DNA of 64,000 nt from Gigaspora rosea (lineage: Eukaryota; Glomeromycota; Glomeromycetes; Diversisporales; Gigasporaceae): contig QKWP01001700.1 in NCBI GenBank assembly GCA_003550325.1, positions 38,241 to 102,240 on the forward strand, written 5' to 3'. Both the position numbers and the translations under genes were made by a program. A model generated the notes under the pieces. The model was not told the origin of the DNA. It ran no database searches and saw only the letters and a program-made list of their open reading frames with translations. Of the stretch, positions 1 through 13,555 are shown piece by piece. How positions within the stretch are numbered: position 1 is the stretch's first letter; the number at the start of each line of letters is the position of its first letter.

Positions 1-1123
<1,123 letters not shown>

Positions 1124-1564
1124 TGTCACAAAGAATATGTAATTGCTGTTACATGTTTTTCATTTGGCAAAGTTGTTAATAACACCAAGTGAAAAAATTT
1201 AAAGAAAAGTAGAATGTAAAAGTTTGATCAGTAACACTTTTCAATCCAGACGCGTGATGTGAAGTTTGATTAACTAAATAAGAAGCTTTCTTCTTTTGAA
1301 TGCTCATACCTTTGTCGTTTTTTTATTTATTTGCAAGAGAATTTTAAGAGTAAAGTCGACAACTACAAAATGCGACAATGTCCAATGAAAAAAGATAAGG
1401 ATGAATTTTATAAATCTGAAGAGGATGACGACATCAACAAAGTGAGCTTGTCTATAAACCGATTGGACATTCACCCGCAAATTACGAATTTTGATTGGCT
1501 AGATCAGGTGTAACGTAAAAAAACAACAATCAAAACAATCCAACCGATGCTTATTGGCTAGGTC
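1124..1564. other. Intergenic region upstream of the helicase, with one weak ORF
   Basis: Presumed 5' flank and promoter of the minus-strand helicase. No recognisable regulatory element. A short plus-strand ORF (1370-1513) is listed separately. Confidence 0.4.
1370..1513 (+). CDS. Doubtful small ORF, possibly a gene remnant
   Basis: 47 codons from the ATG at 1370 to a TAA at 1511. The peptide is charged (KKDKDEFYKSEEDDD) and richer in G+C than its surroundings, unlike the lysine/isoleucine noise ORFs elsewhere here. The reading stays open upstream to a TTG at 1331. The end (GATCAG followed by GTGTAA) could be a splice donor, so this could be a first exon whose remainder was displaced by the MITE starting at 1565. 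I do not recognise the product. It may equally be chance. Confidence 0.2.
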   Translation: MRQCPMKKDKDEFYKSEEDDDINKVSLSINRLDIHPQITNFDWLDQV

Positions 1565-1937
1565 TTAAGGGTAGGGTGAACGTAGATCATTTTTCATATG
1601 ATCTACGTGGTATATCAGATTAGATTTTTATATAGTAAATAAAAAAATGCTTCTGATAAATTTTTTTAAGATTTTGACCAATTTGTATAAAATTTATACA
1701 ATAGTTAGTTTTAAATAGTTTGTTTATAATAATGAAGTTGCGCAATATTCATTGCTTTAAAAAAAATCAACTTTACATATAATTAAATTTTTGTAGGACA
1801 CTATATGATTTTTGTAGGTTGTACAAAGAATTGATTGGTCAGATCATACATTATATGACATCATATAAATTGGTTACACAAAGTTGATCTACAATCGATT
1901 TTATATGAAATTGGAAATTTGTACACCCTACCCTTAA
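1565..1937. mobile_element. MITE-like element with inverted ends TTAAGGGTAGGGTG
   Basis: The left end TTAAGGGTAGGGTGAAC at 1565 matches the inverse of GTACACCCTACCCTTAA ending at 1937 with one mismatch in 17. The interior is A+T-rich with no ORF. No convincing target-site duplication was found. Confidence 0.55.
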
Positions 1938-1957
1938 AAATCTATTTATATTTGGGG

Positions 1958-2507
1958 TAGAGTGCCCAGGATTATGATGCGAGGATGGCCAAATTATGCA
2001 TGTAGCAAATTGTAAATTATGCAAATTATGCAAGTTTTTAGCTTAAAATATGCAGCATATTATGCGATATACCACAAATTATGCAAATTATGCAAAAAAT
2101 TGCGTGAATTCTCGGATATCTAATATTAGATTTTTTTAAATATCTATTTAGGTTATGTTATCTTGTATATTAATTTAAGTACATTGTACATAGGCCGCTT
2201 AAAATTGATCAATGAAATTTTTAATAAAAGTGTCGTGATTGGTCATATCTAGAATTTGGAACCGGTTTTATTTTCATATGCTAAACCGATCAACTCGGTT
2301 TAAACTAGTGAAAAAATACATAGGTTCCAACTCTAACTTTTTATTCTATTTTGAGCAATTTCATTGGCCAAAAACTTGTACACTCATATTATGCGAATTA
2401 TTATGCGGAATGACCCAAATTATGCAAATTTATGTGATGCATAATGCGTATGCGGTACAGGTCAAATTATGCGCATATTATGTCGCATCATAATCCTGGA
2501 CACCCTA
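1958..2507. mobile_element. hAT-like MITE, TIR TAGAGTGCCCAGG, 8-bp TSD ATTTGGGG
   Basis: Ends TAGAGTGCCCAGGATTATG and the inverse of CATAATCCTGGACACCCTA agree over about 24 bp with two differences. An exact 8-bp duplication ATTTGGGG flanks it (1950-1957 and 2508-2515), diagnostic of hAT-type insertion. The interior has short tandem AATTATGCA repeats. A diverged relative lies at 9486-9855. Confidence 0.85.
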
Positions 2508-2523
2508 ATTTGGGGGTCGTTTA

Positions 2524-2793
2524 AAGCCAGGTGTGTTCACGTGATAGAAAGCCAATCAAATCGTAAAATTTGATCTTTACAGATCAGCCTGACGAGACAA
2601 AAACAAAAAAAAAAAGTGAAACCCACCGAAAATACAAAAAACGAGTGTCTAAACCTGTCTAGGAGCATTAATAAAAAATGGCAAAAAAACAATTTTACTT
2701 ATAGGCCAAGCCCTAACCCTAACCCTAACCCTTAACTAACCCTTACACTAATTTTAATTAAATAATCAAAAAACATATGAACGCACCTGGCTT
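2524..2793. mobile_element. TA-flanked MITE, TIR AAGCCAGGTG (copy 1)
   Basis: Inverted ends AAGCCAGGTGTGTTCA and TGAACGCACCTGGCTT sit between TA dinucleotides, as for Tc1/mariner-type insertion. An inverted copy lies at 59293-59553 and matches along most of its length. Both carry a CCAATCAAAT segment, a poly(A)-rich stretch and a CCCTAA-type stretch near one end. Confidence 0.8.
2711..2732. repeat. Interstitial telomere-like CCCTAA array
   Basis: Three to four head-to-tail CCCTAA units inside the MITE 2524-2793, then degenerating. Too short for a telomere. Confidence 0.7.
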
Positions 2794-2795
2794 TA

Positions 2796-4330
2796 ACCAT
2801 TTCCTATATTTGGTCCTTCGGACTCAGTATAGCAGAAGTTCATTTTGATTCTAAAAGCATCAAATCATTTAATAATTTTTTTTAAATTGTATATTCTTAA
2901 GCAAAATAAAATATGTAATTTGATAGCTTTTGACAAAGTCTATCAAACTACATATTTTATTTTAAAAATTTTTTGCTTACTATTGAGAAGATATAATTTT
3001 AAATTTATAAGTTTTTAAAATTTTTTAGCATTATAATAAAAAAAACATGTTTACTAAAATGCACCTATTGTTTTACACCATGTTACACAAAATCATTATA
3101 ATAGCCAATCAAAATTTAAGATCAGGTGTAATATAAAATTTCAGTTTTTTTGTTTATATCTCAAAAGTTTGCTTATGAAACTACCTTAAAGGCTCTAATC
3201 AAAAAAATTTCTTGCTAAATTTTGTATATACTAATGTCCTGATAAAATCTCAGGTCACACCAGGACCCCTGAATACATTTATATCACATTACTTTTTTAT
3301 ATCACCTTTGGTTGTACACTTAATAATACAATTTCCTAAAAAATACGTGTAACCGTACAATTTTGTCATTTTAATACTAGTAAACATAGTAGATATCACG
3401 TCAATTATCACGACGACCGTTTTTTATAGTCTATTCAGGAGTCCTGTCACATCCTAACCCTAAGGTAATAAAAATTTATTTTTTGTTTTATAAAAATTTA
3501 TTTTTTTGTTTTTGTTACACAGATTTGCAAATCTAATATAGGCACATTTTATATTATCAGTAAAAAAATTAAAAAACATAAAAATTTTAACCAATTAATA
3601 TAAATATTGATCGACAAATTTTTAGCACTACTATAAAATTTGATGTGACTAAACTATTTGCACCATACTATTTCTATTTTTAACTTTATATTTAACATAA
3701 AGGAGCTTATTAGCTAATTTTTGTTTACTATGAGCCTACCTCAATTAGCCAATCAGATTTTACAATTACTAAATTAAATATAATATTTAATAGTAAATAA
3801 CTTTTGATCTACTGGACCAAATTTGATGATTCAACTACCAAAATGATCCTTTCAATGAGAGGATTTTAGCTAGCAAACCCAAAATTGTTAAAATCCAATC
3901 ACAGGATCCTGTGATCAGAATAGATTGGCATTACTATAAAAGTTCTATAATTTACATCAGCAAAATAAATATACAAAATTTTTCGAAAGAATTTGCATGT
4001 TGAATGAATTGCAATCAATGCGAAATCTTGCGAAAGAACTGCAATCTTTTGAAAGATTTCAGTATGTATTTCTTTTGAAATATTTCAAAATATATTGTAA
4101 AATATTGCAAAATAATGCAAATATATTGCAAAATATTGTGAAATAGGCCAAATAAAACAATGCAAACCTCTATTTAATTATCTCATTTCAGGTTGCAAGA
4201 GGTAATATTTCGCATATTATCATGTAAATCTGAGTTTTTCACAATATTTTGCAATATTTCATATATTTTCAAAATTTTTAAATTTTTGCATTATCAAATT
4301 TTATATTTTTATTTATTATTATTATATATT
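2796..4330. other. A+T-rich gene-free stretch
   Basis: Apart from the MITE at 3262-3445, only A+T-rich sequence and, from about 3970, short degenerate TTGCAAAATATT-type repeats. No ORF with coding character on either strand. Confidence 0.6.
3262..3445. mobile_element. AGGACCCC-class MITE, 8-bp TSD GTCACA(C/T)C
   Basis: Ends AGGACCCCTGAATA and TATTCAGGAGTCCT are inverted with one mismatch. Flanks GTCACACC (3254-3261) and GTCACATC (3446-3453) match 7 of 8. The terminal six bases are those of the family at 6301, 31667 and 63023, but the interior is different and short (184 bp). Confidence 0.65.
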
Positions 4331-4346
4331 ATATATATTACATTAT

Positions 4347-4834
4347 AATCTGTGGGTCGATAGCATAGCTGTTATGCTCTTAGGTTGAAAATTAAAAGGT
4401 TGCTGGTTCAAATCCTCCTAGAGGCGAAAACAAATAGATCAGCCAGATAGGAAACTGAAACACCATGGGAAGAAGGGATCCAGGACGTTTACAGATGAAC
4501 TTAATTAGGCAGTTGCCATTATCAAATCTGTGGCAGTGAAATGAAACGTTAGGGCCCGATTTGGAATGTAAGGCCGAAGTCTGAGAAGATACTATATTTA
4601 CACATGGCAACATAATCAGAACTGTGATTTGGACCAACAGGTGCTTCAAGATGGAATTCCGAAGACCCTGCTAGGAGGGTAAACGGTCAGTGCACACCGG
4701 GCATTTGGGCGGTTTGAAGGGCTAGCCAGATATAGACTACGTTAAATTAGCTAATACATGTAATTTGTTAATTAATAAATTAATAAAGTATAAGCACTCA
4801 TAAGCAACTGGTACTAAGTTAAAAAAAAATATAT
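4347..4834 (+). mobile_element. tRNA-headed SINE with 16-bp TSD
   Basis: The head (about 4350-4425) resembles a tRNA with Pol III promoter boxes: an A-box-like ATAGCATAGCTGTTATGC and a B-box GGTTCAAATCC. A ~350-bp body follows, then an A-rich tail (4821-4834). ATATATATTACATTAT occurs immediately before (4331-4346) and after (4835-4850), a retrotransposition-type duplication, though it lies in A+T-rich sequence. The minus-strand ORF in the body is not a gene. Confidence 0.75.
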
Positions 4835-4850
4835 ATATATATTACATTAT

Positions 4851-6300
4851 TACATAATATTTTAACTACTTTCACACTTCTTCGCATTAATTCTATTACT
4901 ATACAAAAAACTAGCACTACCCACATATTTTTATTTATCCCATAGTTAGCTATTATTTTCGCTTTTTTGTTTTTTATTGTTTTTGTTTTGGCTATTTTTT
5001 TTGGTTTGGCTATATCTTCATTTCACTTTCTTTTTCTAAATATTTTCTAATAATAGTAAAGAAGTGAAAAACATAAAAAAATATTTCTCAGAAGTGTTAG
5101 TATTCTTGCAAATTGCTGGAAAAATTTGTAAAATGCTAGAAAAGTTGCAAAGTTTCGAAAAAGTCAGGAATATATAAAATAAATTAAAAATTAAAAAAAT
5201 AAGTAAAAAAAAACAAACAAAAAAACAAAAAATGTAAGCAAACTAATAAAAAAAAATGAAGCCCCAAATCTTCATTTCTCTGAAATAAAGGTTTACGTTT
5301 TTGCAAATTCAAAAATTGCAAAAGCTGAGTTAATGTTTTTGCAAAATGCTAAAAAAGTCGCAAAGTGCCGAAAACGTCTGGGTTAGTTTTCTTGCAAACT
5401 GCTAGGAAGTAAGGGTTCAGTTCTTGCAAAGTATCAAAATAAAATAAATTAATACAGATAAACAAAAAAAACAAAAACAAAAAACATGAAATGAAAAAAT
5501 AAATGAAGCAAAATCCTGCAAGAACTTGCAAAAACTTGCACCCATTTCTCTAAAAAAGCATTCCTGGAAATTTAGAAATTGCTAGAAAAATCAGTTGTGT
5601 GTTCTTGCAAAGTTTCAAGTTTAAGTAGATATATGCAAAGTGCTAAAAAGTTGTTGGTTTTCTTGCAAAAGAGCTGGCATTCTTGTAAAATACGAAAAAA
5701 ATTAAAAATAAATAAATAAAAAACAAAATAAAAAACAAAACAAAAGCAAAAAAAAGCAAAAACAAAAAAAAAATAAAAATAAAAAAAACAAACCGAAATA
5801 AAAAAACAATGTGAATAGAAAATATAATTTATAAAAAAAAGATCTAATTTGATCTTGTAATACAGATTTGCAAATTAATTTCGATATATTCAAAGTATTT
5901 CAAAAATATAGTTCAATGTGTTTTTGGTATGACCCAGGTTACATATTTACCGATCCAGCCAGTTCGCTCAAAAAATATTTCAAATTCACTTTCGAAAACA
6001 TTTTCGAAATATTTTGAAACCTGAAATATTTTGACAAAATGTTTCAAAATATATTGCATATGCGAAATTTATTGAAAGATTTTGCAAGTTCACAAGATCT
6101 TTCGAAAGATAGCACTACTATAAAATTGCTAATGCATAATATATCATTTTGGGGTTAATTTTATTATATAAGATCTTTGTAAATTATAAAATATATAATT
6201 TACTGTTTTATAACTTAATTTTTAAAATAAAAATATTATATATTACTAAACTCTAACTATAATTTACCTATTTACTATATAAATAAGCTTTACTAATTAT
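4851..6300. repeat. Degenerate TTGCAAA-type minisatellite and A+T-rich filler
   Basis: From about 5090 to 5700, phrases such as CTTGCAAAGT..GCTAGAAAAG recur at irregular spacing between A-rich runs. From 5880 to 6110 similar GCAAAATATTT phrases recur in the other orientation, matching those at 3970-4260. No gene seen. Confidence 0.5.
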
Positions 6301-6596
6301 AGGACCCCGAACATCTCTCATATAGATCATAACTGGATTTTGGCCAATTTGGTACAATTTGCTAAAACTGACAAAATATATTTGTTTAAATAACTTTTGA
6401 TCTAGTAATCAGAATTGGATGAACTTTTTTTTTTGTTAGATGTGTCTCACTAAGAGCTTCATTTTAAAAAAAGTTTGTTCAAATTGGTCCACTAGATGCC
6501 AAGATAATTGGCAAAAACTGTTTTTTGCTTCTCAAATTTCAGGGGTTTTTGCTAAAAAAAACAAGTATGTTCTCTATACTAGATGTCTGGAGTTCT
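6301..6596. mobile_element. AGGACCCC-family hAT-like MITE, diverged copy
   Basis: Starts AGGACCCCGAACATCTCTCA and ends AGATGTCTGGAGTTCT. Colinear along ~296 bp with copies at 31667-31964, 60330-60619 and 63023-63318. Its flanks no longer show a clear 8-bp duplication, in keeping with its greater divergence. Confidence 0.8.
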
Positions 6597-7262
6597 CGAA
6601 AACTTTTAGAATTGTTTAGCAAACTTTATAATATTTAGGCCATACAAGTTTATACTATTGGTTTTCATATCACCAAGTAACCTTTTGTAACCCGGCGACC
6701 CGGATTTTAATTTTTTTTAAAAAAAAATTTTTTAATAAAAAAATTTTATTTAAAAATTTTATTGTCTTACAACCAGATACCTGATAAAAAATTTCATATG
6801 TTAAAAATTTAAACTTTATTCTTTATACTGTTATACAGGCAAACTTTGTTTCCTTAGAACATATTGCACTGATCAATAACACTATAGGTGCATTTTAGTA
6901 AAAGTTAAAGTTTAATATTTGTTATCTTATTTATATATGTAATTGATTAATAATCTTTAATATATTAAAAATTCTCTCTGTTCGCATAATTATGAATGGA
7001 AAATTTCTATTGGCTAATATATTAAAAAATTAAAATTACAAACCCAATCTCACTGACCTGGCTGGGATATGAAGCAATAGTATAAGTTTGTGTGGCCTTA
7101 TATAAGAAATTTTTTTTAAAATAAAAAACTTATATATTCTGCATTTAGCAAATTTTTTTTGTAAAATTTTCAAGAAATACTATTTATATATCAATACTGT
7201 ATTTTTTTTTTAAATAGTTCCATAGATACTCTTTATTAAAATATTTTAAATTTCAGAAATTA

Positions 7263-7906
7263 TCCCTTAGATTGTAACACAGGCAAATTTGCCTGCGTAT
7301 TTTAAAATTTTTAATAAAATTTTAAATATTGATTTTAGCCATATCTTTTCTAAGTAAAAAATATTCTTTGAGTTTTGTTTTAGTAACTTTGTTATAAATT
7401 TTTTTTAAAATCATTAGAAAACTTTAATATAATAAATGTTTAAAGTTCTTGTATTGGCATTTTTACTATTAAAATTTTTCTTTAGATTTTTTCAAATTTT
7501 ATATGTTCCCGTCTATAAAAAAAATCTTTACTTCTAATACAAGTCTTAATTTTTACAAGTAAATCATTAAAGTTGCAATAATGAAAGTTGTCATCCTTTA
7601 TATAAACTACAATATTGTCTTAAGAACTATAGTTCTAAAACTAAAACTAAATAAGATTGCAGAAAAATTGTAATAAAATTTTTTAAAAAAATTTTTTCTT
7701 AAAATTATCTATTTTCAGCTTATATATAACTATAATTTATTTTCTTATAATATAAAAACTAATTTTGCAAAAAAGTAATCCTTATTTTCAAATATAATTG
7801 TACAAAGTTTTATTTAATTATTTTAGCATTTTAAAAAAGTAAATCAGAGCTAAAAAAGTGCAAAAACGCAGGCAAATTTGCCTGTGTTCTACTACAATCC
7901 AAGGGA
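7263..7906. mobile_element. TA-flanked MITE, TIR TCCCTTAGATTG
   Basis: Inverted ends TCCCTTAGATTG and CAATCCAAGGGA lie between TA dinucleotides. Just inside are matching CAGGCAAATTTGCCTG blocks. The 644-bp interior is A+T-rich without an ORF and resembles the elements at 46758-47414 and 61126-64000. Confidence 0.75.
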
Positions 7907-9485
7907 TATAATTTTAATATTGTGAGTTTATACTTTACTCTGATTTTATTTTTTAAGAATACAAAGTATAATTATATTAAATTAATTTGATACTACAAAC
8001 TAGAAGGTATTGTTGAATAGCCTAATTTTTAAAACCTTCTTCTTTTAGCTTCTTGAAAAAAGAAATTTTAGAAAAAAAAAGTATAAAATAAAAGAGTTAA
8101 AATAAAAAAAAGAATAACCTCAACTACCTAAACAAATACCAAAGTAAAAATAAAATAAAGTAAAATAAAAAGAAGAAGAAAAAGGCTAAAGAAAGCTGAA
8201 TGATAGCACTATTTTTGTCTGTGCTAAACTTTAAAAATTATATAATACTATACTTAAATTACTTTGTCAAGTATTATATATATCAAAAAAGTAAAAAAAA
8301 TCTGATGAAAAGAAGACAAATAAAAAAAAACTATAGCTAAAAGAACATTTTAGAAAGAAAGTTCAATTTATATTTTTCTCTGAACTATTTTATATTCTGA
8401 ACTTTATTTGTGACTTGATTTTATATAGTAGCTGCATTCCTAATTTAGAAGAGTAAACAATACTACCGGTAATCTTTTGGAAGGGTAAACCAAAATACCC
8501 ATTTTGTTGAAATTTTGAAAAAGCCAAAAGAGCAAGAGGAGAGTGTACCAAAATAAAAGAACTTAAAAAAGTTATGCTATATGATATTAAATTTAACCAA
8601 AAGTTCATTTTTGTTTTTATATTTATGAATTTTGACAAAGCTTTAGATTGTTAGATCTATTTTTCTTTGTTTGGTAGTACTAGAGTCTTTTGCTAGGAGA
8701 CTTCTCTTATAAGAGTTTAAGTCTTTTCATCTCTTTTTTAATTACAACCAAGTATATGATAATTAGTTTTGAGTTCTAATCACTCCTATGGAGTTTTGTT
8801 GCATATTAGATATACAGTTAACTCTTTTTAATCTGAACTGCCGGGACTGCTTTTTTTTACTATATAGAAATTTGAAAAAGTTCAGTTTTCAAAAAGTTAT
8901 ATATAGCTTATTTGAACTTTATAATAAAATTTACAAATATTCTAAAAGATTTTGTTCAGTTTAGAGAGAGTTTAATAGTGTTTAGTTTAGAGAGGTTTGG
9001 ATTAGAGTAAGGTGACTATAATAACTATAGAGTTTTTTATAGGTTAGCTTTTTTAAAAATTTTGGTACAAGAAATTGTTGAAAAGAGTTTCTTCATTTTT
9101 TTCTAAATACTATAGTTAAAATAATTATTTGTATAATAAATACTATATATTTAAATATATTATTTATGCTTAAATATATTACTATATTATTCATATAATA
9201 AATAGTTTATTTATAAAAAAATTTCAGATGCTCTTATATCAATCAAATAATCTACAAAATTTAGGCTCAGAACTAATAAAAATTGCACGATCTTTATAAT
9301 AGCTGTGTTTTTTAAGTAAAAAATGCAAATTATAAAATTTTATCTATAAAAAGAGGTATTATTATCAGAATTTTATATTAAATATAAATCATTTGCTTAA
9401 CATAAGACCACTCAGAAACTTTAGTATATATGATATAAATATTACATAATGACCAAAATCAGAAAATTTAAGGGCACATTTAGGG
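7907..9485. repeat. Diverged copy of the ~1.1-kb retroposon plus A+T-rich sequence
   Basis: About 8020-8690 is recognisably related to the elements at 27882-29002 and 54937-56066: shared phrases include TAGAAAGAAA, GATCTTTTGGA-like and AAGTTATGC landmarks in the same order. Borders and TSD are not resolved. About 8811-9030 has pogo-like phrases (TTTAATCTGAACT against TCTAATCCAAACC inverted) that may be a decayed TA-flanked MITE. No gene. Confidence 0.45.
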
Positions 9486-9855
9486 TAGAGTGTTTAGAAT
9501 TATGTGATATTATACTATGCACATAATTTGACCATTTTTCGCATCGTATATCCTTCACATAATTAAGCAAAAAAAGCATTCGGGCAAGTGGCTTAAATAT
9601 GATTAGTAAATATGATTTTTGAGATACGATAGCTAATGCGAAAAAGAATTTCAATATAAAAAATGGACGAACTGAAAATACGAGCAAGGTTAAGGCAATT
9701 GTTTTTTCTAATAGAATAATTCTAAGGATAGTATATGTTATATAACACTATAAAGATCGCATAATCTATTTAAATATTTTACAAAATTTTAGCATTCATT
9801 GCATAATTGAATCGCATAATTTACCTTATTGCATCACATAATCCTGGATACCTTA
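9486..9855. mobile_element. hAT-like MITE, relative of 1958-2507
   Basis: Ends TAGAGTGTTTAGAATTATG and the inverse of CATAATCCTGGATACCTTA correspond to those of the 1958 element. Flanks ATTTAGGG and ATTCAAGT match only 5 of 8, so the duplication has decayed or the true target differs. No ORF; the minus-strand reading over it is noise. Confidence 0.6.
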
Positions 9856-9949
9856 ATTCAAGTATATCAAAAAGTAAGTGCCAACATAGCATTTTATATG
9901 ATTACCTTTTTAAGCAATTTCTTGAAATCGACTTTTGCTTAGTGAATCG

Positions 9950-11758
9950 ACTCGACAAAAAAATTGTTAATCGATGATTGATTAAAAAAAATTTTCAATG
10001 ATCGATCAAAAATCGATTATGTATATTTAATCAAGTATAATCGATCAAGCATATAATTTATAAGCTCAAGTATATATAATCAATCAATCGTTGGGTCAAT
10101 CATTGATCGACAAAAATTAGGTAGCTGTGTAATCTTTGTAGGCATCTTATTTCACAATTAGACTTCCTTGCTTTGCGTACTCAAAAACCATCATGTAAGT
10201 GTTTACAGACAAACATTAGGGCTGTGGAATTCTAATACTTTCGTTTCTTCTCTTTTTCTTAGTTAATAGATCTGTATTCAATATTTAATTATTGGAATAT
10301 AATCAATACTTATAATAGATTAATACCTTTGCGTTCCCTTTGCATATCCGTATTAGTAGATTTTAAAATATTCTTTTTTGACTTTGATTTCTTCTTAACA
10401 ACAGCTAGTAAACTAGCAACGTTCTGTAGACTGGAGCTTAATTACTATTCTATAAATATTGGAATTATAAAGAATTAAGCAGTAAGGGGAGTAACAAAAA
10501 ATCAGGTGATTTTCTAGGGGGGGATAAAAAAAGTTAAAATTATATATAAGAACCTGACTCTATATATATTAAAAAATAGGGGGGGGTAGGCCTTTGATAA
10601 AAAATAATCAGGTAATTAATGACACTGCCCTAACAGTAAGCCTAATTCGGGATACGAGAGTTACCTTTTTGTATGTTTATAAAGACTAATTTTTATTTAT
10701 TTATTTTCTCTATCATACTTTTCTATTTTTAATTAATCAATAATTAATCATTCCATTATCAATTACTAAAATTACACTATATCAATACCTGATCCCAATT
10801 TGACCCTTACGACCTTCTGTAAAACTACACTTGGTCGAGAATTTGCCCAAAGGATTAATTACCAGTTTCTTGATACCAGACTATTTTATCGTTACTTTGC
10901 TAAAATCCTTTCGGAGAATGGTTATAGTCCTTTAGAAAGGCAAAAGTAATAGAATTTTGTTCGCAAAAAAAAAACCAATAATTGCTAAGGATCTGCAACT
11001 TTTTTCAATAATTGAAAAATCAGCAAACTATCTTGTCTCAACCTGAAGTAAGTAATTTAGCTTTGCTTTTTTCTCTGGCACTGATGTGAAACACTCATGT
11101 CACATTTTCCATCTTTTATATTACCTTTTGCTGACCTGATTCTTTATTTTTTTTCAAAACTATGCACAATTATTTAACAATTAACATAGTAGGAGGTTTC
11201 AGACCTAAGATTTAGGATTCTAATTCGAATTAAATTAGCAATGTATTTGTTTTAAAATAAGTGACCTATAGATCCTATTATTTTTACTTGTAAGCTTTTT
11301 TATATAATAAGTAATAAATATATACTAGAGTTTTTTAAAAAAATTTAAGCGATGATATAAATAATTTTAAAAAATTTTAAGTGATGATATATTAAAGATT
11401 TTTTTTTAAAAAAAAAATTTAAGCGATGATAATTATTAAAAAAAAATTTAATTGATGATATATTAATTAAAAAAAATTTTAAGCAATGGTTATAATTCTT
11501 TAAAGTTTCAAAATGGAAATAGGACTTTTCGAACTTCTATTTATTTTTAAAATAATTTAACTCTGAAACCCCATTGGTCATTTTACATTTTTCTAATTAT
11601 ATTAAAAATATTTTGATTGATCAAATATATACTTATTTGATCGATCAGTATAATCGATCATTGATTGACCTATTGTTGCTCGAGCCCATTAATTGGTGCT
11701 CGATCATTGATCTAAGTCGATCAATGATCGAGTATCATATAATCGAGTCAATTCACTA
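9950..11758. mobile_element. hAT-like element, TIR TAGTGAATCGACTCGA, 8-bp TSD CTTTTGCT
   Basis: Inverted ends TAGTGAATCGACTCGA and TCGA..TCAATTCACTA are flanked by exact CTTTTGCT at 9942-9949 and 11759-11766. Both end regions consist of ATCGATCA-type self-complementary phrases. The middle (about 10130-11560) is unrelated A+T-rich sequence and probably includes later insertions. No transposase ORF. Confidence 0.8.
11336..11490 (+). repeat. Short tandem repeat with AAGCGATGATATATTAA units
   Basis: Five imperfect units of roughly 30-40 bp, each an A/T run followed by TTTAAG(C/T)GATGATA. Confidence 0.6.
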
Positions 11759-12070
11759 CTTTTGCTATGCTAATAAAACAACCAATTTGACTATGTGTTT
11801 TACATTACTCCCTCTATCTTCTGAAAAATCTACTAGGTTAATATATAGCATTGTGAAGCCAAAGCGAAAATATTCTAAAATTTAAATTTTTAAATAAAAT
11901 TAATTATTTTAATATTAAAAAGCATTAGGTTGGGTTGGTTAAACAATTAGAACTAAGGTGCAGTGCGACTTAAAATTAAAAATATGGTTGTGTCTCTCAA
12001 AAAAAAAAAATTGTAAATTTATTTGTTTAAAATAAACAATTATACAATTTTAATAAATTAATTTCTTAAA

Positions 12071-12256
12071 TATTTCATATCTAGGAATTATAGATAAAAA
12101 ATATTACTACTAGTAATAAGAACTACTTCGATTAATTGCATTGATTTTGATCACTCAAAAGTCATAATAAAAACCATTTTTGTTGATTTTAATTGCTCAA
12201 AAAACAAATTAAAAAATCATTCTAAATCAAAAATATTGTAAGTTTAGATATATTAT
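12071..12256 (+). repeat. Direct repeat, copy 1
   Basis: Begins ATTTCATATCTAGGAATTATA and runs to TTTAGATATATTAT. A close copy lies 140 bp downstream at 12396-12579 in the same orientation. Non-coding; function unknown. Confidence 0.8.
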
Positions 12257-12395
12257 AAATTATGCATCAATTAATAAATAATTTTAAAAAATAGCACATA
12301 ATCAATATGAATATGATAGCCCTAATATACTGCTCAATAATCTACAAAAAAAAAATATAAAAACACAAATTTGATTCTAGCTAATATAAAATTTA

Positions 12396-12579
12396 TATTT
12401 CATATCTAGGAATTATAGATAAAAAATATTACTACCAGTAATAAGAACTACTTCGATTAATAGCATCGATTTTGATCACTCAAAGTCATAATAAAAACCA
12501 CTTTGTTGATTTTAATCGCTCAAAAGTTTTATTAAAAAATCACCCTAAATCAAGAATATTGTAAGTTTAGATATATTAT
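12396..12579 (+). repeat. Direct repeat, copy 2
   Basis: Second copy of the ~185-bp repeat at 12071, with several substitutions and small deletions. Confidence 0.8.
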
Positions 12580-13555
12580 TATTGTATCCAACTTTAATAA
12601 TAAAAGTATCAAAAAAAATACAGTTACTAAATTTTCACTAAAATAAATTCTTGTACTATACGTGTAGAGACTATTATTTAATTTGTGAATGTCTTGAAAT
12701 TTAGCAATAAAAGATTTTCTAAGATATACGGGTTAAGAGTCTTTCTCCAGTCCGTATAATAATTAATGGGGGGTCTACTATTTTGTCTGTTGTTTTTTTT
12801 TATCAGTGATTTTTTTTTAATTCAAATCTCGCGACACGCGTGCGAACGGACCAAAAATTTCCATATTGTGGTTATGATCAAATTTTATGTAACTGATATA
12901 AAGAAACATCAAAACAAGTAATTTTTTTAGATCAAACTGCATCAAAAATGTAACTTTTATATCATCATGCGTAAACACTAAATGTCCGTCGCTACACTCC
13001 GGCCAATTATATATAGAAATTTCTTTTTGCCCTATTTTCCTAAGACAAAATTTTCTGTTTCGGACCTTTTCCCAAATTTTTGCTTGTATTTTAGGTTTGT
13101 TTATTGTCTACATTGGGAGTGTTCGACCGAAAAATATCTGCAATTATATTAAATTTCTATATATATAATTTTTNTACTGTGAGGGAGAGGGGGAGAGTCT
13201 GGAGAAAGGGGGAAAACACAGAATCAAATTGGTCTCGCCTAAGTAAATCATGTGAAGTGCTTTGTCACATAAATTATGGCTTGCGGCTTTATTTATATTT
13301 AAAAATCGATGCCTAAAAAATATTTGAGCCAATTTCTACGGCATGCATACCTACATTTTTTTGATGTAATCGAAACAATGAAATTTGCATAAAAGTTCTT
13401 CTGTTTAACATCATTTACGTATCGATGAGACAAGCAAATATATTGTGAATTTGTTGTAATAACAGAGAAAACATTTAGAATCTAGTAATGAAAATTTCTA
13501 ACTCTTGCCATCATAATGACAGTAATTTTTAAACGCACTGTTTACTCATTTCTTT
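12580..13555. other. Downstream flank of the SANT gene; one ambiguous base
   Basis: No gene recognised. Position 13174 is N, so the overlapping short ORFs there are unreliable. A G+C-richer patch lies at about 12825-12850. Confidence 0.5.

Noticed and set aside
13104-13332. Short overlapping ORFs with an unknown residue
   Set aside because: They cross an ambiguous base (13174), have no family resemblance, and are open on both strands by chance.
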